Below, one piece after another: positions 8,992 through 16,975 of a stretch of DNA of 64,000 nt. Every line of letters starts with the position of its first letter. Positions within the stretch are counted from its first letter, which is position 1. The notes beneath the pieces were generated by a model, which searched no databases, was not told the origin of the DNA, and was given only the letters and a program-made list of their open reading frames with translations. Origin of the DNA: an uncultured Acidobacteriia bacterium (lineage in GTDB: Bacteria; Acidobacteriota; Terriglobia; Bryobacterales; Bryobacteraceae); assembly GCA_903828455.1 (NCBI GenBank), contig CAIKMJ010000041.1:62001-126000 (forward strand), written 5' to 3'. Made by a program: the position numbers and the translations under genes.

Positions 8992-9008
8992 GCGGCGGTC
9001 ACCGCCGC
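8992..9008 (-). other. GC-rich hairpin between qhpG and qhpF, followed by a TATAAT box
   Basis: GCGGCGG and CCGCCGC form a seven-base stem with a three-base loop in the 56-bp gap after the qhpG stop. Immediately downstream on the minus strand lies TATAAT (8986-8991), 11 bases before the qhpF ATG. It could be an attenuator-like element between the two genes; there is no T run on the minus strand, so a classic terminator is unlikely. Confidence 0.35.
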
Positions 9009-9030
9009 CTTTGAAAAAATCGCTCGACGT

Positions 9031-10044
9031 TCACAGCGCGACGAGATCGAACCCATCGAGCCGATATCGAAATTTACCGTGCCTGAGCGCGGCCGATTCA
9101 CACCACGCGAGCCCGGTTTCGAGCGCTTCCAGTTCCTGCGTCCACCACGGGCCGGTTCCGCCGCTTCGGTAAAATTCGCGACACAGTTGCAGATGCCGCA
9201 TGAATCCCGCGGTAAGCCGGGCGCTGTAGTGCGCCACGATAGCTTCCGCGTTGGCGCGGTCGGCCGCTGCGGCGCGAATCGCTGCCGCGGCAAGAATCGC
9301 CTCGCGAACCGCGTGCGCGGTGCCGTCCCCGCAGACAGGATCGAACGCCATCGCGGCGGTGCCGCATGCCAGCCAGTCCGTGCCGCCGAGCGGAGAAATA
9401 ATTCTGGGGCACGCCGCAAATTCGCCGGACCGGTGCGTGAGCAATTCAACCCGCGGTCCGATCACGCGGCTCGATTCGAGTAATCGTTCCGGTGTGCTGC
9501 CCACTGCGAGCAGCCATGTTCCGGCGCCCGCGCGAGGGATGAGAAACAGCCAGCCTCCATCGAACGATTCAATCCAGCACGTCGACACGTCGGCGTCATT
9601 CCTGAGCCGCACCTCGACGGCCGAAGCCAGTCGGGTTCCGAAACGATGTTCGTGCGCTTCCGCGGGGAGTGGCCGCGATGCGAAAACGGTAAAGTCGGGA
9701 GGCTGGTTGTCGGCGGAGCCCTCGGCCAAAGTGAGTCCGGGCCGCAGACTATCGAGCAGCAATTCCTCGGAAACCACAACGGCCGAGTGCGGCAGCGCGG
9801 TGGCCTCTCCGGCCGGCCCCCACGCGACCACGCGCTGCGTGATGCGCGGCAGATCCGCAAATAAATCGGGCCGCGAGAAAACGTCGCGAATCAGGCTGAG
9901 CGCAAGATCGCTGAGCATGATGGCCGGCACGCGAGGTCGGTCGGTCCGGTCCAGTTCGACGCCGTGTCCGGCGCGCGTCAGCAACCACGCGCAGCAGTAA
10001 GCGGCGATGCCCTCTCCACGTATCCGGACGTTCAGGCGATCCAA
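9031..10044 (-). CDS. qhpG: FAD-dependent monooxygenase for tryptophylquinone formation
   Basis: 337 residues from TTG at 10044; no ATG or GTG precedes the nucleotide-binding motif, so the rare start is the best choice. A Rossmann-type RGEGIAA segment (residues 9-15) follows the first strand, and a late DPVCGDGTAH stretch with a downstream AVREAIL helix is typical of flavoprotein monooxygenases of the halogenase and QhpG type. In the characterised system QhpG dihydroxylates the gamma-subunit tryptophan so it can become the quinone cofactor. Its position next to qhpF and the rest of the cluster supports this assignment. It is the first gene of the minus-strand run, with a 141-bp divergent gap to the next plus-strand gene. 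Confidence 0.87.
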   Translation of the reverse strand: MDRLNVRIRGEGIAAYCCAWLLTRAGHGVELDRTDRPRVPAIMLSDLALSLIRDVFSRPDLFADLPRITQRVVAWGPAGEATALPHSAVVVSEELLLDSLRPGLTLAEGSADNQPPDFTVFASRPLPAEAHEHRFGTRLASAVEVRLRNDADVSTCWIESFDGGWLFLIPRAGAGTWLLAVGSTPERLLESSRVIGPRVELLTHRSGEFAACPRIISPLGGTDWLACGTAAMAFDPVCGDGTAHAVREAILAAAAIRAAAADRANAEAIVAHYSARLTAGFMRHLQLCREFYRSGGTGPWWTQELEALETGLAWCESAALRHGKFRYRLDGFDLVAL

Positions 10045-10185
10045 ACAAACACTATAGACCGTGTGTCAAGTCGCGCGCTTTGACTTTACAGCAACCCGGC
10101 GATCCGTTAATCTTTGAATGCGAGCTCCGTTGTGCCCGCGCGGCACTGCACGCCGGCAGACACAACCGTCAGGGAGATCACTCGC

Positions 10186-11295
10186 ATGAAATACATCATC
10201 GTAGTTTCCGTACTGTTTGCTGCCGGGATTGCTCCCGCGGCCGATGAGGCCGTGCCGGGCTCTGCTTCCACAGGCGCAGCCTGGGACCGGCAGGCGGCGG
10301 CGCGCTATCTCGATACTCGCGAAATCTGGTGGCAGGGCTGGTCCCGGTCGCAGCGCGATCACGAGACCAGTTGTGTCTCCTGCCATTCGGTGGTGCCATA
10401 CGCCCTGAGCAGACCTGCGCTGCGAAAGGAACTCGGCGAGACCGCACCGTCAGCCGCCGAAAGCAAAATGCTCGAATTCATCGTGAAGCGCGTGCGTTTG
10501 TGGAACGAAGTGGAAACGTTTTACAAGAGCAGCGCCACCGATCCGAACAAGGGCGTTGAGTCGCGCAGCACGGAAGCTGTTCTCAACGCGCTGATTCTCG
10601 CCGGTTATGACGCGGAGAAAGGTCATCTCAGCGACGTAACCCGCGCCGCCTTCGATGCCATGTGGACGCTCCAGGTGCCGTCCGGTCCAAAGGGCGGGGC
10701 ATGGGTTTGGCTGAACTTTCATTACTCGCCGTGGGAGGCCGACGAGTCGCAATACTGGGGCGCCGCGATGGCGGCTATTGCGGTGGGCACCGCGCCGGAC
10801 AATTACCGCGATGAGCCGACCATCCAGCCGAAGCTGGAAATTCTTCGCGGCTATTTGAAACGTACCTACGCTGCGCAACCGCTGGTGAACCAGGTCGCGC
10901 TTCTGTGGGCATCTTCGCGGTTACCCGGACTCATCACAGATTCGGAGAAAGCGGCGCTGAGCGATGCCCTGCTCGCCGCGCGCAATTCCGATGGCGGATG
11001 GAGCCTCAGCGCACTGGCTGAGTACAAACGGCGCGACGGTACGCCGCTCGAAACCAAGAGCGACGGGTACGCAACCGGCATCACAGTGCTGGCGCTTGAA
11101 GAAGCTGGCCCAACGACGATGCAACCCGCGATCCGCGGCGGGTTGGCGTGGCTGGCGGCGAATCAGGACAGATCGGAGGGCTTGTGGCCCGCGTGGTCGG
11201 TCAACAAGCAGCGCGACCCCGCTTCCGATCCTGGTCGCTTCATGAGCGACGCGGCCACGGGTTACGCAGTTCTGGCGCTACTGGGAAGTCGTTAA
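10186..11295 (+). CDS. Secreted protein with one heme-c motif and cyclase/prenyltransferase-like repeats
   Basis: 369 residues from ATG at 10186 with AGGGAGA upstream; the frame is open further 5' but this start begins the signal peptide (MKYIIVVSVLFAAGIAPA). A CVSCH motif lies shortly after the signal, suggesting covalent heme. The remainder is alpha-helical repeats with RNSDGGW and similar patches, like squalene-hopene cyclase or prenyltransferase barrels, and databases often label such genes that way. No DxDD catalytic motif of class II cyclases is visible, so a cyclase function is doubtful. It is divergent from qhpG and may or may not be related to it. Function unknown. Confidence 0.8.
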   Translation: MKYIIVVSVLFAAGIAPAADEAVPGSASTGAAWDRQAAARYLDTREIWWQGWSRSQRDHETSCVSCHSVVPYALSRPALRKELGETAPSAAESKMLEFIVKRVRLWNEVETFYKSSATDPNKGVESRSTEAVLNALILAGYDAEKGHLSDVTRAAFDAMWTLQVPSGPKGGAWVWLNFHYSPWEADESQYWGAAMAAIAVGTAPDNYRDEPTIQPKLEILRGYLKRTYAAQPLVNQVALLWASSRLPGLITDSEKAALSDALLAARNSDGGWSLSALAEYKRRDGTPLETKSDGYATGITVLALEEAGPTTMQPAIRGGLAWLAANQDRSEGLWPAWSVNKQRDPASDPGRFMSDAATGYAVLALLGSR

Positions 11296-11712
11296 CCGAT
11301 TCGCGAGCACGTCCGGTCCGGGCTCTGGGAACGATTGATCGGAGAGAACGCGAGCGGAGCGAACGGCACCAGAGCTGCGTGTCTGCTGGCCGATCGGCGA
11401 AGGCTGAGAAGGAGGTAACGGCGGCTGAGAAGCAACGGCGGAACTGTTCGTCCTTTGCTGTGCTCCATGGGGGTGCTGTGTTTCGCGGGGGGGGCGTGGC
11501 TGGTAGCTTCCGGCGGAAATGCTGGTGCAAAGTTCGACCCCGAGAAACGCAGCGATTGCGCCTCCCGCACACAGCCAGATCAGCGGGCCCGTGGTGAATT
11601 CCGACCGCCACGAAGGCCTCGTGTGGCCAAGGACCACCAGGGCGATGCATGCGAGCGTCATTCCAACACCAATCCAGTAGGACACCAAACCCCGGGTCCT
11701 GTGATTCAGCAT
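11278..11712 (-). CDS. Hypothetical small membrane protein
   Basis: 144 residues from ATG at 11712, converging on and overlapping the end of the preceding plus-strand gene by 18 bp. Two hydrophobic segments (about residues 9-29 and 43-63) are followed by a long Pro/Ser/Gln-rich tail with no recognisable motif. The pattern fits a small inner-membrane protein with a disordered tail, but low complexity and the overlap leave real doubt that it is expressed. No family recognised. Confidence 0.45.
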   Translation of the reverse strand: MLNHRTRGLVSYWIGVGMTLACIALVVLGHTRPSWRSEFTTGPLIWLCAGGAIAAFLGVELCTSISAGSYQPRPPRETQHPHGAQQRTNSSAVASQPPLPPSQPSPIGQQTRSSGAVRSARVLSDQSFPEPGPDVLANRLTTSQ

Positions 11713-11745
11713 CGCCGACCTCCGCGCGAGGGGAACCGTACTGCT

Positions 11746-11783
11746 GATTTGAGGGACGTGACCGGGGTCACGCCCCTCAAATC
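11746..11783. repeat. 38-bp inverted repeat (REP-like or bidirectional terminator)
   Basis: Two 18-base arms, GATTTGAGGGACGTGACC and GGTCACGCCCCTCAAATC, are separated by two bases and pair with one mismatch. The element lies six bases past the stop codon of the minus-strand porin gene and 33 bp upstream of the next minus-strand start. It could end transcription or belong to a dispersed palindromic repeat family. Confidence 0.7.
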
Positions 11784-11789
11784 GGGTTG

Positions 11790-13016
11790 TTACTTCTTAG
11801 CTGTAATGTTGTTGCCGAAAATGAAGCCCATCTCGGCGACTGCCCGGAACTGGCTGTCGCTCAGCCCCTTCGGGCCGAACACATCGCCCTTGGTGAAGCT
11901 GCTGGCGTGCACCCAGGCGAGGTCGCAGCGAACGAAGAATCCACCCTTCTGATAGGTGGGCGTGCCCGTGAGCGACGTCCCCGCGCTGCCCGGTCCATAA
12001 AGCAGGTTAACCGCGTTCTGTGCGGCGGTGCCGGAGGTCGAGATGTACTCCCAGCGTCCCGCGAGCGAGAATCCATTGCCGAGCGCGCGGCTGAGCAGGA
12101 TTGCTCCGCCAGACGTCGATGCGCCCTGCGGGATACCGATCTTCTTGTCGGTCGGAACGTTGGTGTACTGGTAGTACGGCTGCACGATCCACGGGCCCTT
12201 GGTGAAGGTGTAGATCACGTTGTAAATGCTGCTGTTGTTCTGCACCGGCGTGGCATAGGTCTGGAAAGCCGTGTGGCCGGCATTCCCGCCCGCGACGAAC
12301 GACAATGCATGCGCGCCGTTGGTGTAAGCCAGCGAGCCGCTCAGCCAGGAATAACGATTCGAGTAGAAGCCGTCATTCCAGCTGAATGACGCGGCAAACT
12401 TACCCATCGTCTGATTCACCTGAACGCCGCGGCTGATTGCCGTTTCCTGATTCCACAGGAGACCACGAACGACGTTCATGTTTTCAAAGCTGAACGTGTA
12501 CTCCGCGCCGATGAGGGTGGGCAGCGAACCAATCTGGATAGAGGTGTTCTTGCCGGCCTGCAGTTTCGCGAATGCCACCGGCAGCGGTCCGTACAGGTTG
12601 CTGACAGTCTTGTTCGTGCTCAGGAACGGAGCCCCAAGAGACAGGAGATTGTAAGCTCCGGTCTGCACATAGAACTGAAACCAGCCATCGGTCTTCTGAA
12701 TGAAGATCTGGCCGTTGCTGATGGCGGACTGGAACTTATCGTCGCCAGGGATCAGATTGTTCTGTCCCATGGCGATTCCGCTGAGAACGCCGTTCACCGA
12801 GAGCTTACCGAAAGGACCGGCGTCGAAATCTGCCGGAGGAAGATTTGACAGCGGGCCTGTTACGGAAGGCGTCGGCAGCGCGGCCGGAGCTGCGGGTTCT
12901 GCGGGGGCAGCGGGCGCCGCCGCCGTTGTCGCCGGGGCCTGATCCGGCTGCGGGATATCGATATCGGCGGCCCAGCCGGACACACATAGAGCCAGCAGGC
13001 AAATGGGAATTCTCAT
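11790..13016 (-). CDS. Outer-membrane beta-barrel porin-like protein
   Basis: 408 residues from ATG at 13016, with AGGAGA six bases upstream. A signal peptide (cut near SGWAA, residue 16) is followed by an Ala/Pro-rich linker to about residue 55. The rest has alternating polar and hydrophobic strands, many aromatic residues and Gly/Asn turns, as in OmpL-like porins of the bbp2 type. The last strand ends FIFGNNITAKK, slightly unlike the usual terminal aromatic residue. Likely a passive channel in the outer membrane; the substrate cannot be read from sequence. It stands alone, with long spacing upstream and an inverted repeat just downstream. Confidence 0.8.
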   Translation of the reverse strand: MRIPICLLALCVSGWAADIDIPQPDQAPATTAAAPAAPAEPAAPAALPTPSVTGPLSNLPPADFDAGPFGKLSVNGVLSGIAMGQNNLIPGDDKFQSAISNGQIFIQKTDGWFQFYVQTGAYNLLSLGAPFLSTNKTVSNLYGPLPVAFAKLQAGKNTSIQIGSLPTLIGAEYTFSFENMNVVRGLLWNQETAISRGVQVNQTMGKFAASFSWNDGFYSNRYSWLSGSLAYTNGAHALSFVAGGNAGHTAFQTYATPVQNNSSIYNVIYTFTKGPWIVQPYYQYTNVPTDKKIGIPQGASTSGGAILLSRALGNGFSLAGRWEYISTSGTAAQNAVNLLYGPGSAGTSLTGTPTYQKGGFFVRCDLAWVHASSFTKGDVFGPKGLSDSQFRAVAEMGFIFGNNITAKK

Positions 13017-13586
13017 ATATACTCTCCTAAAGGGAAATTAGATAAAACCAAAAAACGGACCGAGCTAACCAGTTATAGCCCCTTTAACCAACTATTCATA
13101 CTCAGTCTAGGCGATCGGTACTCACGGACGGAAATAGATTTTTTGAATGGATTCGATTTCGTTTTATACGTTTGTAGTTTCCGCGCGCCGGGGCCGCGGG
13201 AATTTCTGCTCAGCAGGGTGTAACTCCAGGCATTCATTCACTAAATTTCGGATGGCGCGGCTCGGCCACCGACCCTCGCCCCGCCTAAAGTTATGCTGGG
13301 AATCCTGCCCGCCCTTACGCATCCCCCATTGAGATCCCCGTCTCGCTTCCGCGCCGCGCTATCTATTGGAATTCGTATCAATTCGCCGAGCGTGTGCCCG
13401 CCAGCTGAGCGATAATACAAATGGATTGCGCGGTTCCCCAGTCCCGGGCCGCCGTTTCGCGGAAGCATGTAAGCGAATCGCTCTCTGGCGCGCCAATTGG
13501 TCGGCGGGTCTGCCAGCGGCAACGACGCCGCCTTTTGATTTGGCGGGCGCTGCCTGACCGAATCAGCTGTTCTGGACCGGACGCAA
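13017..13586. other. 570-bp divergent intergenic region
   Basis: It separates the porin gene (minus) from a membrane protein gene (plus). It holds the porin's AGGAGA ribosome site and an AT-richer stretch (13020-13170) that probably carries its promoter, though no clear -35/-10 pair was found. Short open frames here lack protein-like composition. Nothing else recognised. Confidence 0.5.
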
Positions 13587-15002
13587 ATGCTGGAACAACT
13601 TATATCCCGCGCCCAACACCGCTTTGCCCTTCTGGAAGGCCTGGCGCAGACTGCAGTGGCCGCGGCGGTCGCAATCGGCGGATTCGCGCTGCTGCTCATC
13701 GTCGGCACCCGCTACCTCGCCGTCTGGACGGTTTCCCTGTTTGCCCTCGCCGGTTTGGCTATTGGAGCAATACGTTTTCGCCGCCGTCTCCCGAATCTCT
13801 TTGAAACGGCTCGCCGGCTCGACGAAGGCGCAGGTTTGCACGACACTCTTTCTACGGCGCTCTATTTTTCGCGTCACGATCCTCCCGGCGGTCCCAGCCC
13901 CAGGGATTTTCACCTGGCACAGCGCGCCGCGGCCGAGCAGCTTTCCGAATCGGTGAAGCTCGAATCTGCAGTCCCATTCCGGTTTCCGAGAACGCTTTAC
14001 TGGCTGGCCGGAGTGGCCGTCTTCGCGTCGGCTCTGGTGGGTGTGCGCTACCGTCCGGGACGTGGCATCGATCTCCGTCCTCCCATCACACAGGTCTTCT
14101 TCCCTGATCTGGCCGCCCCGCTGCTGGCGAAGAATGAACCCCGCGACCGGGTTAGCGAGCGGTCCGCCATGGAAAAGGCCATCGATCAGGCTCTCGAAGC
14201 TCCTGTGCCCGGCGATAAATGGCAGCCCGATCTGAAAAAAGGCTCCCCAAACCCGGATTCCGCCGACCAGGCGCCGGGCGATCCGCTCCCCAATCCGGAT
14301 CCCTCCGCGCTGGATCAGGTCGATCTCGCCAATAATCCTTCTGCTTCGCAAGACTCCAAAGACGGCGAGGATCAGCGGGCCGGAAAAGAGCCGACGGCGG
14401 CCGAAAAGGAAAGCCTTTTATCCAGGCTCAAAGACGCCGTCGAAAATTTTCTGAAGAGCGATCGGAGTGACAGCAGGGAAGGGCAGAAGGGCCAGCAGCA
14501 GGCCAAACGCGGCGACGCGAAGACTGCCGATTCCAGCGGCGGACAGACGGGCCAGCCGCAACAAAATCAGGAACAGAAAGCAGGCGGGCAGGAGGCCGAA
14601 GCGGAGGCCGAAGCCAACGCCGAGCGGGCTAAAGAAGGCCAGGCTAAACAAAGCAGCGCCTCCGGGAAAGAGCAGAAGGGCGAAAATGGCAGCGGCATTG
14701 GCAGCCAGGAAGGAAAGAAGGAGATCAAACTCGCTGAGCAACTCAAAGCCATGGGCAAAATCAGCGAGATCATCGGCCAGCGCGCCAATAGCGTCTCCGG
14801 CGAGACAACCATAGAGAAGCAGTCCGGCGATCAGAACCTGACCACCGCCTGGTCCAGCACCGCGGCGTCACACGGCGAGACCGATGGCGATGTCACGCGG
14901 GATCGGATTTCGATAGCGCTGCAGTCCTACGTGCGGCAGTATTTCGAGGAGGTGCGCAAGAGCGCCGCGACTGCGAAAAAGGTGCCGGCAGCGGTGAAGT
15001 AG
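13587..15002 (+). CDS. Membrane-anchored protein with long charged low-complexity region
   Basis: 471 residues from ATG at 13587; no ribosome site is evident. Two hydrophobic segments at about 20-60 and one near 140-155 anchor the protein. From about residue 190 to 400 it is a highly charged Glu/Lys/Gln/Gly-rich stretch (repeats such as AEAEAEANAERA) that is likely disordered or coiled coil. The C-terminus has an ordered helix ending in LQSYVRQYFEEVRK. The plan resembles hypothetical proteins found near MoxR/VWA operons in this phylum, but those partners are not here. Function unknown. Confidence 0.75.
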   Translation: MLEQLISRAQHRFALLEGLAQTAVAAAVAIGGFALLLIVGTRYLAVWTVSLFALAGLAIGAIRFRRRLPNLFETARRLDEGAGLHDTLSTALYFSRHDPPGGPSPRDFHLAQRAAAEQLSESVKLESAVPFRFPRTLYWLAGVAVFASALVGVRYRPGRGIDLRPPITQVFFPDLAAPLLAKNEPRDRVSERSAMEKAIDQALEAPVPGDKWQPDLKKGSPNPDSADQAPGDPLPNPDPSALDQVDLANNPSASQDSKDGEDQRAGKEPTAAEKESLLSRLKDAVENFLKSDRSDSREGQKGQQQAKRGDAKTADSSGGQTGQPQQNQEQKAGGQEAEAEAEANAERAKEGQAKQSSASGKEQKGENGSGIGSQEGKKEIKLAEQLKAMGKISEIIGQRANSVSGETTIEKQSGDQNLTTAWSSTAASHGETDGDVTRDRISIALQSYVRQYFEEVRKSAATAKKVPAAVK

Positions 15003-15025
15003 CCGTGCCGGAAGCAGTGGCGCGG

Positions 15026-15466
15026 TTAGTGCGCCGCGTCCCAGGGCTTGTTGTGGTCGCCGTGGTCACGGCCTTCCACGCGGTCGTAAATATACTTCGT
15101 CGAAACCGTGCCCAGCGATTCGTTGTACAGACTCGTAAGCCCGAACGCCTCGCGCAGGTCTTCGGAAAAGTTCTGAACTTCCTTCAGTTCCGGCGCCAGT
15201 GCCGGCTTCTTCTTCCCGCTCGGCGTCAGAAAGAACTTCTGGAAGCCGCCGTCCGTGAGGGCACCGATTTCCTTGCCCATCACGACGCCGGGCTTCTCCA
15301 CGATGGACGGCACATCCCCCGCGCCCGCCTTCACCACGGCAGCCACGCCGTTTCGTTCCACCCGCGTGCCGCCGCTGGCCGATTCCGTCTTAAACCCCGC
15401 CGAGCGCGCGCTCGCCAGGTGGTCTTCAAAGGTCAGTTTTTTAACGGTCGGACGACGGAAGAACAT
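15026..15466 (-). CDS. Conserved hypothetical protein
   Basis: 146 residues from ATG at 15466 with AGGGGAG just upstream. No signal peptide or membrane segment; mixed charged composition with a basic N-terminus (MFFRRPTVKKLTFEDHL) and an acidic C-terminal half containing YIYDRVEGRDHGDH. It looks like a soluble cytoplasmic protein. A TATAAT box lies 11 bases before the start. No family recognised; codon use is like that of its neighbours, so I regard it as a real gene. Confidence 0.75.
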   Translation of the reverse strand: MFFRRPTVKKLTFEDHLASARSAGFKTESASGGTRVERNGVAAVVKAGAGDVPSIVEKPGVVMGKEIGALTDGGFQKFFLTPSGKKKPALAPELKEVQNFSEDLREAFGLTSLYNESLGTVSTKYIYDRVEGRDHGDHNKPWDAAH

Positions 15467-15477
15467 AGGCTCCCCTC

Positions 15478-15483
15478 ATTATA
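15478..15483 (-). promoter_or_regulatory. TATAAT -10 box close to the start at 15466
   Basis: A perfect TATAAT on the minus strand lies 11 bases before the ATG. No matching -35 was seen. Since it also reads nearly as a palindrome, it might serve the plus-strand gene at 15556 instead. Confidence 0.4.
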
Positions 15484-15555
15484 ATTGACGCCGTGTCCCG
15501 GCCACGGCGGAAATCGCCGTGGAAATGAATCGGTGTCCCTGTATCATGAAGCTCT

Positions 15556-16863
15556 ATGGCTGAGGAAGGATTCTCCTGGGTCCGCGGCTGGAAGAAAAAG
15601 CTGGATGAAGGCGGCTGGTGGCACAGCTTTGAACTCCCGGACGGACGCAGGATCGAAGGCGTTAATTCCGTGGAATCGCTTCGCCTGCGGCTCAGCCACT
15701 TCCCTCTCCCGGAGGACCTCCGCGGGGCACGGGTGCTGGATATCGGCGCCTGGGACGGCTGGTTTACCTTCGAAATGGAACGCCGCGGCGCGGAAGTCGT
15801 GGCGGTCGATTGCTGGGATAATCCTCGCTTTCGACAGATTCGCGCCGCTCTGAACTCCCGGGCGGACTACCGGATCCTCGACGTATACGATCTCACCCCC
15901 GCCACGGTCGGACGCTTCGACATCGTGCTGTTTATGGGTGTCCTGTACCATCTGAAGCACCCGCTGCTGGCTCTGGAGCGAGTCTGCGCTCTCACCACGA
16001 ACCTCGCCTGCGTCGATTCCTTCATCCTGAAGCCGGAACATCATCCGGGGGAAATACTGACTGAGCGCCCGTTGATGGAGTTCTTCGAAGTCGACGAGCT
16101 GGGCGGGCAGACCGACAATTGGTGCGCTCCCAACCTTGCTTGTCTGATGGCGATGTGTCGTACGGCTGGTTTCGCCCGCGTGGAACATCGCGCGACGCTG
16201 TCGTATGGGGCGGAAATCGCCTGCTATCGGACGTGGCTGCCCGTCGCCGGAACACAGCCCGCTCCCGAACTGCTGGCAGCCAGCCGGGACCCGAGCGGCG
16301 GCATCAACTTTCAGACGCGTTTCGACGAGTACGTCGCCATCCAATTCCGCGCCACCGGCCAGCGGTTGGCCCTGGATGACGTCCGCCCCACGGTAGGCGG
16401 CTACGGCGTCCGGCCGATCTTCGTTGCGCAGACGCCCGATGGAACCTGGCGAGCCAATTTCAAACTGCCGCCGGGCCTGTCAGCCGGCTGGCAGGATGTC
16501 ACGCTGCGGATTGGCGATTCCGCCGAATCCGGCGCTGTCAGGGTTGCCGTTGATCTCCCTCCCGCCACTGCCCCGGCGGCAATAGAAGGCGTCAGCGACG
16601 GAACCACCTGGGAGCCCGGTCTGCTTCGGCTCAGCCGCGGCAACGTTTTGGCGATCTGGGCCGCCGGGCTGGCGGACAACGCAGATCAGGTAAATACCTC
16701 CGTTTCCCTGGGCGGTGAGCGACTCCGGGTCGATTTTCTGGAGCCGCCCCGGGCCGGTGCCGCCCGTCAGATCAATGTTTTTGTTCCACCGGAAGTGCCG
16801 GAAGGTATGTTTGAGCTCTGCATAAACGGGGGCGCTGCTGTTTGCCTCCGCGTCGAAAGGTGA
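15556..16863 (+). CDS. SAM-dependent methyltransferase with C-terminal beta-sandwich-like domain
   Basis: 435 residues from ATG at 15556. The first 240 residues form a class I methyltransferase: motif I LDIGAWDGW (about 62-70), acid motif VAVDCWD, and a FMGVLYHLKHP segment typical of the CmoB/DUF1698-like group. The C-terminal region (about 255-435) looks like two beta-sandwich units similar to IPT/TIG-type domains seen in proteins of this phylum. The fusion is unusual. CmoB proper modifies tRNA wobble uridines, but this protein lacks the rest of that pathway nearby, so the substrate is unknown. No signal peptide. Confidence 0.82.
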   Translation: MAEEGFSWVRGWKKKLDEGGWWHSFELPDGRRIEGVNSVESLRLRLSHFPLPEDLRGARVLDIGAWDGWFTFEMERRGAEVVAVDCWDNPRFRQIRAALNSRADYRILDVYDLTPATVGRFDIVLFMGVLYHLKHPLLALERVCALTTNLACVDSFILKPEHHPGEILTERPLMEFFEVDELGGQTDNWCAPNLACLMAMCRTAGFARVEHRATLSYGAEIACYRTWLPVAGTQPAPELLAASRDPSGGINFQTRFDEYVAIQFRATGQRLALDDVRPTVGGYGVRPIFVAQTPDGTWRANFKLPPGLSAGWQDVTLRIGDSAESGAVRVAVDLPPATAPAAIEGVSDGTTWEPGLLRLSRGNVLAIWAAGLADNADQVNTSVSLGGERLRVDFLEPPRAGAARQINVFVPPEVPEGMFELCINGGAAVCLRVER

Positions 16864-16957
16864 GCAGGCGGGTTCCGGCGACAGGTTCGGAGCGTTCGCA
16901 GGTCCGACCCAGACCCGGCGGAAGGGCCTCAAACCAATTCCGGCCTCGGGGCTGACT

Positions 16958-16963
16958 TACAAT
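16958..16963 (+). promoter_or_regulatory. TACAAT -10-like box before hpnJ
   Basis: TACAAT (five of six matches) lies 12 bases before the hpnJ ATG at 16976. No good -35 was found. It would give a very short leader if used. Confidence 0.3.
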
Positions 16964-16975
16964 AAGATCTAACCA

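Noticed and set aside
10186-11295. Squalene-hopene cyclase for the hopanoid pathway
   Set aside because: There is a signal peptide and heme motif, about half the usual cyclase length, and no DxDD catalytic motif.
11455-11952. Plus-strand frame between the small membrane protein and the porin
   Set aside because: Crosses the 38-bp palindrome and the porin end, with no protein-like pattern.
13241-13708. Minus-strand frame in the 13.0-13.6 kb gap
   Set aside because: Arg/Ser/Ala-rich without motif, and it runs into the start of the membrane protein gene on the other strand.
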